Below, piece by piece: positions 1-4,627 of a DNA stretch of 7,045 nucleotides; position 1 is the stretch's first letter; every line of letters starts with the position of its first letter. A model generated the notes under the pieces. The model was not told the DNA's origin, ran no database searches, and saw nothing but the letters and a program-made list of their open reading frames with translations. The position numbers and the translations under genes are program-made. The stretch is from positions 1 through 7,045 of the forward strand of contig DAOWCC010000129.1 of the NCBI GenBank assembly GCA_030639665.1. The letters are read 5' to 3'. The DNA comes from Elusimicrobiota bacterium (GTDB lineage Bacteria > Elusimicrobiota > Elusimicrobia > Elusimicrobiales > UBA9959).

Positions 1-1
1 A

Positions 2-232
2 TATATTGATACTGAAAAAGTTTCGCATATTCCCAACAACCTCTATACATTCCGTTATAATGGATGGTACGATTATATCGGCCGCGGTTACACCTACGCG
101 GTGATTAAATCGGACCCTTTGGTTGTAAAGGCGTCTCCGACGGAAACTCATCTCGGCAAAGGCTGGATGTCCGTGCGGATTGTTCCCGGCGAATACCGAG
201 ACAAAGCCGAGATTGATTTCAATGCCAAGTGA
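2..232 (+). CDS. C-terminal end of an unrecognised protein (5' truncated)
   Basis: An open frame runs from the left edge to a TGA at 230-232 and gives the last 76 residues of a longer protein whose start lies outside the window. I do not recognise the family. The fragment is rich in Tyr, Gly, Val and Thr (for example RYNGWYDYIGRGYTYAVI, then VRIVPGEYRDKAEIDF), has no hydrophobic segment, and reads like alternating beta strands, so an extracytoplasmic beta-rich domain is possible but is inference. It is a believable coding region because the next gene starts inside it: an ATG at 222 overlaps the last 11 bases in another frame, as in translationally coupled pairs. By hand count it is about 46% GC, clearly above the roughly 37% of the gene that follows. 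Confidence 0.6.
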   Translation, partial: YIDTEKVSHIPNNLYTFRYNGWYDYIGRGYTYAVIKSDPLVVKASPTETHLGKGWMSVRIVPGEYRDKAEIDFNAK

Positions 233-521
233 TTTTAATATTTTTTCCGCGGAATGTTTTAATTTGATTGAAGCTATTTTGTGGATAGGCATCGGTTTGG
301 GCTTATATATGGCTCACAAATCTTTTCCGGTAAAAGAGTATAAGAATATAGTGATTACGGCGATTCTTTTTCTGCTTTTCGGCGTTTCGGATATTATTGA
401 AATTTATAGCGGCGCCTGGTGGAGTCCATGGTGGTTATTAGTTTGGAAGATTTCAAATGGAATCGCTCTTTTATATTTCACTTTCAAACTTCTTAAATCA
501 GAAAAACTCAAGCGAAATTAA
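222..521 (+). CDS. small three-helix membrane protein, function unknown
   Basis: A 99-residue protein with no family I can name. Three hydrophobic stretches are visible, at about residues 14-31, 41-61 and 67-90. The last starts with a tryptophan-rich turn (GAWWSPWWLLVW), and the tail is basic (KLLKSEKLKRN), which by the positive-inside rule would place the C-terminus in the cytoplasm. The frame stays open upstream to a TTG at 180, but the ATG at 222 is preferred: the extra 14 residues are polar and would overlap the upstream gene by 53 bases instead of 11. No strong Shine-Dalgarno precedes the ATG (only a weak GAG around 210), so translation is probably coupled to the upstream gene, with which it would form an operon. 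It ends 55 bases before the convergent FGE-like gene. Existence is fairly sure; function is unknown. Confidence 0.65.
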   Translation: MPSDFNIFSAECFNLIEAILWIGIGLGLYMAHKSFPVKEYKNIVITAILFLLFGVSDIIEIYSGAWWSPWWLLVWKISNGIALLYFTFKLLKSEKLKRN

Positions 522-559
522 AATTATACCGAGAAAATAAATATGCCACCGTCTAAGTA

Positions 560-573
560 AAAAGGCGCCTTTT
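560..573. terminator. possible weak bidirectional terminator between convergent genes
   Basis: A perfect 14-base palindrome, AAAAGGCGCCTTTT, sits in the 55-base gap between the convergent membrane-protein gene and the FGE-like gene, three bases beyond the stop codon of the latter. As RNA it can form only about five base pairs around a GCGC loop. It offers a U-run on either strand, extended on the plus strand by GTTTT. The position suits a shared terminator, but the stem is short. Confidence 0.35.
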
Positions 574-576
574 GTT

Positions 577-1584
577 TTAATAAAATTTCGACTTTATTTC
601 ATTTCGTATTTTAGTTTCGGAAAGAGCGCATCTAAAACCTATATCGTCGCTCGTTTTTGAATAACGCGCTCTATTGGCGGAACGGCAGGAATTAATATCG
701 GAGTCCCACGAACCTCCGCGTATAATATGATCGCGGCCATAGTCAGGTCCCTGAGGATTTACAGTTATCGGGCTTTCATAAGCTTTTTTGTCGTAAAAAT
801 CATTTACCCATTCCCAAACATTGCCATGCATATCATATAAACCAAAAGCATTGGATTTTTTTTGTCCTATGATACCGGGCATATTATTTGAATTTAATTT
901 AAACCACGCATAATCTTCCGCTGGTTCATTTTTATCTGCAAAAGAGTATATTGTTTGTGTATTTGCTTTTGCCGCCGCTTCCCATTCGGCTTCGGTCGGA
1001 AGTCTTTTGTTTGCCCATTGGCAATAATCATTGGCGTTTTTCCAGGTTATTCCGATAATGGGATACTGAGGCGACTTAAGAATATGGGACAGTCTTTTAT
1101 AATAATTATCGTTTCCCGTATCAATATTAAATATTCCGTTCGGTTTTATCCATTCGGGATAACCGGCGCCGCTTGCTTCAACAAATTTTAAGTAAGCGGC
1201 GGCATTGACCTCATATTTGTCCAAATAAAACGCGTCTAATTGCACTTTATGCAGAGGATATTCATCCGATTCGCCCAAATCTCTTTGCGAACCGATGAGA
1301 TATTCTTTGGCGGGGATAAGTATCATATTCGCGGTAGCTTCTCCGAGTATCTTTGATTTATCTTTTTCTATGAGTTTTTTAACCGAAGTCAGACATGTTT
1401 TGCAAGAAGGAGCGGCGTTTTTTGACGAGATATAAGACAGAATATTGTTTGGTGATTTCAGGGAATTATCAGCTGAACATGCCTCGGGTTCCCCGTTTTT
1501 TTTGCTTTTTTTTACTTGCGAAAAAAAGAAAATTATATTGGCGCAAAGAAAAATGATTGATGCGAATGTCGTGAATTTTTTCAT
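577..1584 (-). CDS. membrane-anchored FGE-sulfatase (SUMF1-like) domain protein
   Basis: 335 residues. The N-terminus has a short basic start and a hydrophobic segment at about 5-22 followed by a Lys-rich patch; Cys14 is not in a lipobox, so this looks like an anchor or uncleaved signal with the rest outside the cytoplasm. A linker with a CxxC pair (Cys61, Cys64) follows, then an FGE-sulfatase domain at about 84-320. Family hallmarks are RLPTEAEWE (194-202), DMHGNVWEW (251-259), RGGSW (289-293) and GFRC (316-319). True formylglycine-generating enzymes oxidise a sulfatase cysteine using two active-site cysteines. Aligned by eye on RGGSW, the first is Ser295 here and only the second, Cys300, remains. 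A structural or ligand-binding role, or another oxidative chemistry, is therefore likelier than sulfatase maturation, and no sulfatase gene is nearby. The ATG has no Shine-Dalgarno; a TATTAT box lies seven bases upstream. It is transcribed alone, convergent with the gene to its left. Confidence 0.85.
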   Translation of the reverse strand: MKKFTTFASIIFLCANIIFFFSQVKKSKKNGEPEACSADNSLKSPNNILSYISSKNAAPSCKTCLTSVKKLIEKDKSKILGEATANMILIPAKEYLIGSQRDLGESDEYPLHKVQLDAFYLDKYEVNAAAYLKFVEASGAGYPEWIKPNGIFNIDTGNDNYYKRLSHILKSPQYPIIGITWKNANDYCQWANKRLPTEAEWEAAAKANTQTIYSFADKNEPAEDYAWFKLNSNNMPGIIGQKKSNAFGLYDMHGNVWEWVNDFYDKKAYESPITVNPQGPDYGRDHIIRGGSWDSDINSCRSANRARYSKTSDDIGFRCALSETKIRNEIKSKFY

Positions 1585-1591
1585 AGTTTTT

Positions 1592-1597
1592 ATAATA
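1592..1597 (-). promoter_or_regulatory. putative -10 box (TATTAT) of the FGE-like gene
   Basis: On the minus strand TATTAT (five of six to TATAAT) is followed by seven bases and then the ATG at 1584. No ribosome binding site lies between, so transcription would start at or next to the start codon and give a leaderless mRNA. I see no good -35 hexamer 16-18 bases upstream, and the region is AT-rich, so chance is a real alternative. Confidence 0.35.
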
Positions 1598-1634
1598 TTG
1601 TCGGGAGATTTTATTCTGTTTACAATGTTGAATC

Positions 1635-1665
1635 TTTCTCAAAGTTGATATCTTAACTTGAGAAA
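1635..1665. repeat. inverted repeat with one bulge upstream of the FGE-like gene
   Basis: Left arm TTTCTCAAAGTT (1635-1646) and right arm AACTTGAGAAA (1655-1665) pair over 11 positions with a single bulged A, around the eight-base loop GATATCTT. The right arm can alternatively pair with TTTCCTCAAG at 1681-1690. It lies 51-81 bases upstream of the FGE-like ATG, so it could be an operator or, if transcription starts further upstream, a leader hairpin. Function unknown. Confidence 0.5.
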
Positions 1666-1875
1666 TTAAACTAAATTATCTTTCCTCAAGGCAAGATGAG
1701 CGTCAAATTATTTAAAAAGAAAGCGGGTTTATAGATTTATTCATAGTTTATCCCTCGAAAAAAATTAAGCTATTGTGATATTTGCGAGATTGACATCCAT
1801 TAAATTGTGTGGTTCAGTATATGGACGGAAATAAAATTATCTTGCAAAAATAAAGCGACGAATAAATATTGGTTA

Positions 1876-1905
1876 ATAAATTCTAAATTTGAATTTAGAA
1901 TTTAT
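1876..1905. repeat. 30-base AT-only-stem near-perfect palindrome
   Basis: ATAAATTCTAAATT and AATTTAGAATTTAT are exact 14-base inverted arms separated by two bases (TG at 1890-1891). It lies 70-99 bases beyond the stop codon of the HEPN-like gene. As RNA on the minus strand it could act as a 3' hairpin, but no U-run follows directly. It could also be a protein-binding or recombination site. No second copy is present in the window. Confidence 0.6.
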
Positions 1906-1974
1906 GATATAGCTTTTAAATTGTAAAAAGTAAAAGGATGACTGTGAGTAGCAACGAAAGTGTTTTTTGAGATT

Positions 1975-2400
1975 TTATTTTTGGTTTTTAAGTTTATCTA
2001 GTTCGTTTAGAAAATATTCGCCCAAACCACTATTAATGTTCCATATTTTTCTTACAGAGTCTTTATCCTTCATAATTTCAATGAGTTTAGGAGACCAATA
2101 TTTCTTTTGGGGATGAAATACAGCATTTCGATACATTTTAAGGCTTCCATAAACACTATCTATATCAGATTGAATTTTTGGAATAGAAACGTTATTTTTT
2201 CGTAGAACTTCTAAAATAGCAAAAAGCATACCATACCAAATTGACATATATGCACCATATGGTCTTATAAAAAGGTTTTCAGGAGATATTTCACTTTTAT
2301 TTGGGGAAACTTTTTTTACCTCTGTTTCAAAATGTTTTTTTATGACAAGTGTCCACATGTAATGTCGATGAAGAGTCATTAATTCTTCTTTGTTTAACAT
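1975..2400 (-). CDS. HEPN-like protein with R-x4-H motif, possible ribonuclease or toxin
   Basis: 141 residues, apparently all-alpha and soluble, with no signal or membrane segment. The diagnostic feature is MYRNAVFHP at residues 89-97: Arg91, four residues, His96. This matches the R-x4-6-H motif of HEPN domains, many of which are metal-independent ribonucleases in toxin-antitoxin, abortive infection and CRISPR systems, while others only bind nucleotides or RNA. Upstream helices (7-30, 48-70) and a closing helix (about 122-138) fit a small helical bundle. The assignment is by motif and likely fold only. The ATG is well supported by AGAGGA five bases upstream. It follows the Nudix gene after 40 bases on the same strand, so co-transcription is likely; no nucleotidyltransferase partner (MNT-HEPN) is adjacent. 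By hand count it is about 29% GC against 38% for the Nudix gene, which suggests horizontal acquisition. Confidence 0.7.
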   Translation of the reverse strand: MLNKEELMTLHRHYMWTLVIKKHFETEVKKVSPNKSEISPENLFIRPYGAYMSIWYGMLFAILEVLRKNNVSIPKIQSDIDSVYGSLKMYRNAVFHPQKKYWSPKLIEIMKDKDSVRKIWNINSGLGEYFLNELDKLKNQK

Positions 2401-2405
2401 AGTTA

Positions 2406-2411
2406 TCCTCT
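2406..2411 (-). promoter_or_regulatory. ribosome binding site of the HEPN-like gene
   Basis: AGAGGA on the minus strand, five bases before the ATG at 2400. It fixes the start and shows this gene is translated through a Shine-Dalgarno, unlike dnaE and the FGE-like gene. Confidence 0.7.
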
Positions 2412-2440
2412 AGTTTTTGAAACTGCTCGCTGCTTTCGGC

Positions 2441-2980
2441 TTACTGTTTTCTATTTAGCATATAAGCCTGTAGGGCGATGATTGTTTTTGAGTCCTTGAT
2501 TTTTCCGGTTTCTATCATTTTCATGGCTTTTTTTAGCGGGATGAATTCTATTTTAAGAAATTCATCTTCATCAGGCATGGCTTTTCCGGCTTTTAAATCT
2601 GTGGCAAAATATATTCTAAGCAATTCATTTGAGAATGCTGGTGTGGGCCAAAAGTCGACAAGATGTTCCAATTTTTTTGCGCAATAACCCGTTTCTTCTT
2701 TAAGTTCGGCAATAGCCCTTTTTAGAAAATTATCTTTTTTTGAATGAAGTTTTCCCGCCGGTATTTCATAGGTTGCTTCTCCTATGGGATATCTATATTG
2801 TTTGACAAAGACTATGTCTCCGTTTTTAAGAATCGGAAGCACCGCTACGGCTCCCGGATGTGTTAGATATTCTCTCTGGGCTGTTTTTCCATTGGGAAGC
2901 ATGATGGTATCAACATTAAATCCCACCGCTTTACCCTCAAAAATTTTTTTGCTTTTCAGTTTTTTCTCAAGAAGTTTCAT
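2441..2980 (-). CDS. Nudix hydrolase, ADP-ribose pyrophosphatase (NudF) type
   Basis: 179 residues from the ATG at 2980. Proteins of this type cleave ADP-ribose to AMP and ribose 5-phosphate with Mg2+ in the cytosol. The sequence has the NudF layout: REYLTHPGAVAVLP (about 36-49), VKQYRYPIGEATYEIPAGKL (about 59-78), the Nudix box at 76-99 ending in AELKEETGY, and the loop TPAFSNE (113-119) that supplies a further acidic residue in ADP-ribose pyrophosphatases. The metal-binding glutamates Glu92, Glu95 and Glu96 are present. The box is one residue longer than the standard 23, and the usual Arg before the first Glu is Ala91. An in-frame GTG at 3013 would add 11 residues but has no ribosome binding site and lies only three bases after the -10 box, whereas the ATG has AAGGA five bases upstream. 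Substrate assignment is by resemblance; other nucleoside diphosphate sugars are possible. Confidence 0.88.
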   Translation of the reverse strand: MKLLEKKLKSKKIFEGKAVGFNVDTIMLPNGKTAQREYLTHPGAVAVLPILKNGDIVFVKQYRYPIGEATYEIPAGKLHSKKDNFLKRAIAELKEETGYCAKKLEHLVDFWPTPAFSNELLRIYFATDLKAGKAMPDEDEFLKIEFIPLKKAMKMIETGKIKDSKTIIALQAYMLNRKQ

Positions 2981-2985
2981 TTTAT

Positions 2986-2990
2986 TCCTT
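2986..2990 (-). promoter_or_regulatory. ribosome binding site that decides the Nudix start
   Basis: AAGGA on the minus strand, in an A-rich context, five bases before the ATG at 2980. It favours this ATG over the in-frame GTG at 3013. Confidence 0.7.
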
Positions 2991-3016
2991 TTTTTGCTTC
3001 GATTTTCAGACACTTA

Positions 3017-3022
3017 ATTATA
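3017..3022 (-). promoter_or_regulatory. -10 box (TATAAT) of the Nudix-HEPN unit
   Basis: A perfect TATAAT on the minus strand, 36 bases upstream of the Nudix ATG. Transcription would begin near 3010, giving a leader of about 30 bases that contains the ribosome binding site. The -35 region is weak: the best candidate is TTTGGC or CTTTGG at about 3039-3045, with 16-17 bases of spacing. Confidence 0.55.
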
Positions 3023-3060
3023 CTACATCGGTGAGTCAGCCAAAGATTCGGTGGAAGAAA

Positions 3061-3083
3061 TTCCCCAATGTTTTAGTGGGGAA
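3061..3083. repeat. 7-bp dyad between divergent promoters
   Basis: TTCCCCA (3061-3067) and TGGGGAA (3077-3083) are exact inverted arms around nine bases. The dyad lies between the Nudix -10 box and the -35 box of the metalloprotease promoter. A terminator is not needed between divergent genes, so an operator for one or both promoters is the more natural reading, though untested. As RNA it would form a stable short hairpin. Confidence 0.5.
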
Positions 3084-3100
3084 ATACCTCTATCGGGATA

Positions 3101-3129
3101 TTGACAATTTAAGGGTTGTCTGGTAAATT
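3101..3129 (+). promoter_or_regulatory. promoter of the metalloprotease gene
   Basis: A perfect -35 TTGACA (3101-3106), a spacer of exactly 17 bases, and TAAATT (3124-3129, four of six to TATAAT) preceded by TGG, which gives an extended -10. This is the best sigma-70-type promoter in the window. Transcription would start near 3136. A 5-base inverted repeat (GACAA at 3103-3107, TTGTC at 3116-3120) overlaps the -35 box and spacer. Confidence 0.65.
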
Positions 3130-3157
3130 ATAGGTAAGAAAAATGACTTTCTTTTGA

Positions 3158-3171
3158 ACGCCTAAAGGCGT
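3158..3171 (+). promoter_or_regulatory. leader hairpin and ribosome binding site of the metalloprotease gene
   Basis: ACGCC and GGCGT form a five-base-pair stem with a TAAA loop, ending four bases before the Shine-Dalgarno GAGGAG (3175-3180). In the predicted leader of about 55 bases it is the only clear stem and may keep the ribosome binding site exposed or help stabilise the message. No known riboswitch is recognisable. Confidence 0.4.
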
Positions 3172-3191
3172 GTTGAGGAGAGTCCGGTTTT

Positions 3192-4463
3192 TTGTTTTTA
3201 AAAATGGACGGATTAATGGATACGCCAAAACAAAATAATAATAGTGTTTACGGTAAAGTTATCGGCTGCGCGATTATATTTGCGTTCGGATGCTTATTGG
3301 TTTCGGCTTTAATAATGCCTGCCGAGGCCCAGAATAATAAAGTGAAAATCATGGCTTATCTTCAATCGGATATTGATGAAGACGAATACAGAAAATTTAT
3401 CAAGGATATTAATCAGTATTACGCCGATAATGGAATTAGCGTCAACTTTACCGTTGAACGAATAAAACGGTTTCCACCGAGCGGGGGTTGCAGCTATAAT
3501 GCGTATGACAATGATGTTGTTATGCATGTCGGGTCGGGAAAAGGCCATTATAGGGGACCTCCGTATTTTATTGCCGGCGCCAATACCGATTCTCCTTTCG
3601 CCTTTACAAAGCTGGGAATTCGCGCCGAGGCGCATGAATTGGCTCATTTTCTCGGTTTTCAAGACCTCTATTGGTTTAGGTCTCAGTCTGTATTTTTTTC
3701 TCCTCCGATAGATGAAAAAAGCCTTATGGTGGATGTATATGGCGATGATGTTAAGTTCTGCTCTAACGCTAAATATGTGCTTAAAATGAATATTGCCCGT
3801 TTGAATAGCGGAGGGAGAAATTCAATATTATATCCCGCCGCCAGAGTTCCAAAAAAATTGCGTGTTCAAATTAAAGGCGTGAAAGATAAGGAATGCAAGG
3901 TTTATTCTTTTAAACGGAATTATAAAAAATTTCAAAGCCTGCCAAATGAAACGCCGATATTAACGGTAAATACCGATAGTTCCGGCATTTTTGAAATGGA
4001 TACCTTTGATTCAATAACGGATGATGATAATGAAGTCTTTGATTTATTTTTTATCGAGTGCAAACCTAAAAGATTCTGGCAGAAATCAGGAAAATTCTGG
4101 ATTAATTCATTGGCTACGGAAACCTGTTACGCGGAAAACGGCGCCGTTTCCGTTTGCGATATCGCGTGCGTTAATTCCGGTGAATGGTGTGTTTTTAGTC
4201 CTATTCCCGATATGTTTAAACCTATAAGCAAACCCATTGATCTTCAACGGGGATATTCTATAAATGAGTCTGAACGGAAAGAAATTGTGGACAAAAATAA
4301 ACCGGTTATTGGATTTGATTCGGAAAACAGCGGTAATGTCGGACAATTAAAAGGCAATGATCCGGTTCTGTCCAAGGAAGACTATACTCCACCTGAAATA
4401 AAAACTAATCCGGAAGATGAAAAGCAAAGTTTATGGGATAAATTAAAGTCTTTTTTTAGGTAA
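3192..4463 (+). CDS. exported metzincin-like zinc metalloprotease with C-terminal beta domain
   Basis: 423 residues from TTG 3192. The cytoplasmic start is polar, a hydrophobic segment covers about 23-42, and PAEA before Gln47 is a plausible signal peptidase I site, so the enzyme is secreted or anchored. The catalytic motif is HELAHFLGFQD (148-158), HExxHxxGxxD: His148, His152 and probably Asp158 bind zinc and Glu149 is the base. SLMVD (177-181) 27 residues on fits a metzincin Met-turn. Asp as third ligand is known from snapalysin and resembles the M6 motif, but the overall family is not recognised. Residues about 219-290 look beta-rich with a TDSSGIFEM pattern like carboxypeptidase-regulatory domains. 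A Cys-rich part (290-333) and an acidic, Pro-rich tail ending in LWDKLKSFF follow. TTG is chosen because GAGGAG lies 11 bases upstream; ATG 3204 or 3216 are in frame but lack a ribosome binding site. Substrate unknown. Confidence 0.8.
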   Translation: MFLKMDGLMDTPKQNNNSVYGKVIGCAIIFAFGCLLVSALIMPAEAQNNKVKIMAYLQSDIDEDEYRKFIKDINQYYADNGISVNFTVERIKRFPPSGGCSYNAYDNDVVMHVGSGKGHYRGPPYFIAGANTDSPFAFTKLGIRAEAHELAHFLGFQDLYWFRSQSVFFSPPIDEKSLMVDVYGDDVKFCSNAKYVLKMNIARLNSGGRNSILYPAARVPKKLRVQIKGVKDKECKVYSFKRNYKKFQSLPNETPILTVNTDSSGIFEMDTFDSITDDDNEVFDLFFIECKPKRFWQKSGKFWINSLATETCYAENGAVSVCDIACVNSGEWCVFSPIPDMFKPISKPIDLQRGYSINESERKEIVDKNKPVIGFDSENSGNVGQLKGNDPVLSKEDYTPPEIKTNPEDEKQSLWDKLKSFFR

Positions 4464-4569
4464 GGCGGAGTTTTTTATATCTTTGCGCGAAGTCAGTTTA
4501 AAATTTTGCGGGTTTTATAAAATGAGCGTAATTGTGGGAAGAGTTTAAGGTCCGGACAATTGTAATCGC

Positions 4570-4581
4570 CGCGCTGGCGGG
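4570..4581. repeat. GC-rich short hairpin in the dnaE upstream region
   Basis: CCGC and GCGG pair (CCGCGCTGGCGG lies at 4569-4580) around a GCTG loop, within the GC-rich patch 4567-4586. Stem length is only four base pairs, with alternative CGCC/GGCG pairing, so a function is uncertain. Confidence 0.3.
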
Positions 4582-4605
4582 GTGGCATTTCGTTAGCCTA
4601 TCGTT

Positions 4606-4619
4606 TAATTATATAATTA
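4606..4619 (+). promoter_or_regulatory. perfect palindrome containing the -10 box of dnaE
   Basis: TAATTATATAATTA is a perfect 14-base palindrome. It contains TATAAT at 4612-4617, ten bases before the dnaE ATG. No ribosome binding site lies between, so a transcript from this box would begin at about 4624-4628 and be leaderless or nearly so. No good -35 is visible (TTCGTT at 17 bases). A protein bound to the palindrome would cover the -10 box. Confidence 0.45.
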
Positions 4620-4627
4620 TATGATAT

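Larger units (their letters stand above)
1585..1974. other. AT-rich gene-free stretch between the FGE-like and HEPN-like genes
   Basis: These 390 bases carry no convincing gene on either strand. They lie upstream of the FGE-like gene and downstream of the HEPN-like gene, both on the minus strand. Visible structures are the TATTAT box next to the FGE-like start, an interrupted inverted repeat at 1635-1665 with a third half-copy at 1681-1690, a perfect TTGACA at 1790-1795 with no matching -10 at 16-18 bases, and a 30-base inverted repeat at 1876-1905. No canonical terminator follows the HEPN-like gene. Confidence 0.6.
4464..4627. other. gap between metalloprotease gene and dnaE
   Basis: No gene. 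It opens with GGCGGAG and six T residues after the metalloprotease stop, but without a stem that would make a clear terminator. A TTTTATAAAA palindrome, a GC-rich hairpin at 4570-4581 and an AT palindrome at 4606-4619 follow. The GC-rich patch at 4567-4586 stands out from its AT-rich surroundings and could be part of a dispersed intergenic repeat. Confidence 0.5.

Noticed and set aside
1790..1795. Perfect TTGACA in the gap upstream of the FGE-like gene, plus strand.
   Set aside because: No -10-like box at 16-18 bases (only TATATG at 22), and no plus-strand gene follows for over 1.3 kb.
1938..1970. Ten-codon frame ATG to TGA on the plus strand after AAAAGG.
   Set aside because: Too short to support, lies in AT-rich sequence antisense to the HEPN-like transcript, and has no promoter or relatives that I can see.
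3175..3187. GAGGAGAGTCCGG resembles the conserved GAGGAAAGTCCGG start of the bacterial RNase P RNA core.
   Set aside because: No other RNase P helices follow; a protein gene starts at once and the motif works as its ribosome binding site. Taken as chance.
3309..3662. Long minus-strand open frame inside the metalloprotease gene.
   Set aside because: It lies wholly opposite the HExxH-bearing gene, has no ribosome binding site and resembles nothing; a shadow of real coding sequence.
4464..4480. T-run after the metalloprotease stop codon as an intrinsic terminator.
   Set aside because: Six T residues are present but no stable stem precedes them.
4522..4548. Eight-codon frame starting ATGAGCGTA upstream of dnaE.
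   Set aside because: Very short, with no convincing ribosome binding site or leader-peptide character such as a run of one amino acid.
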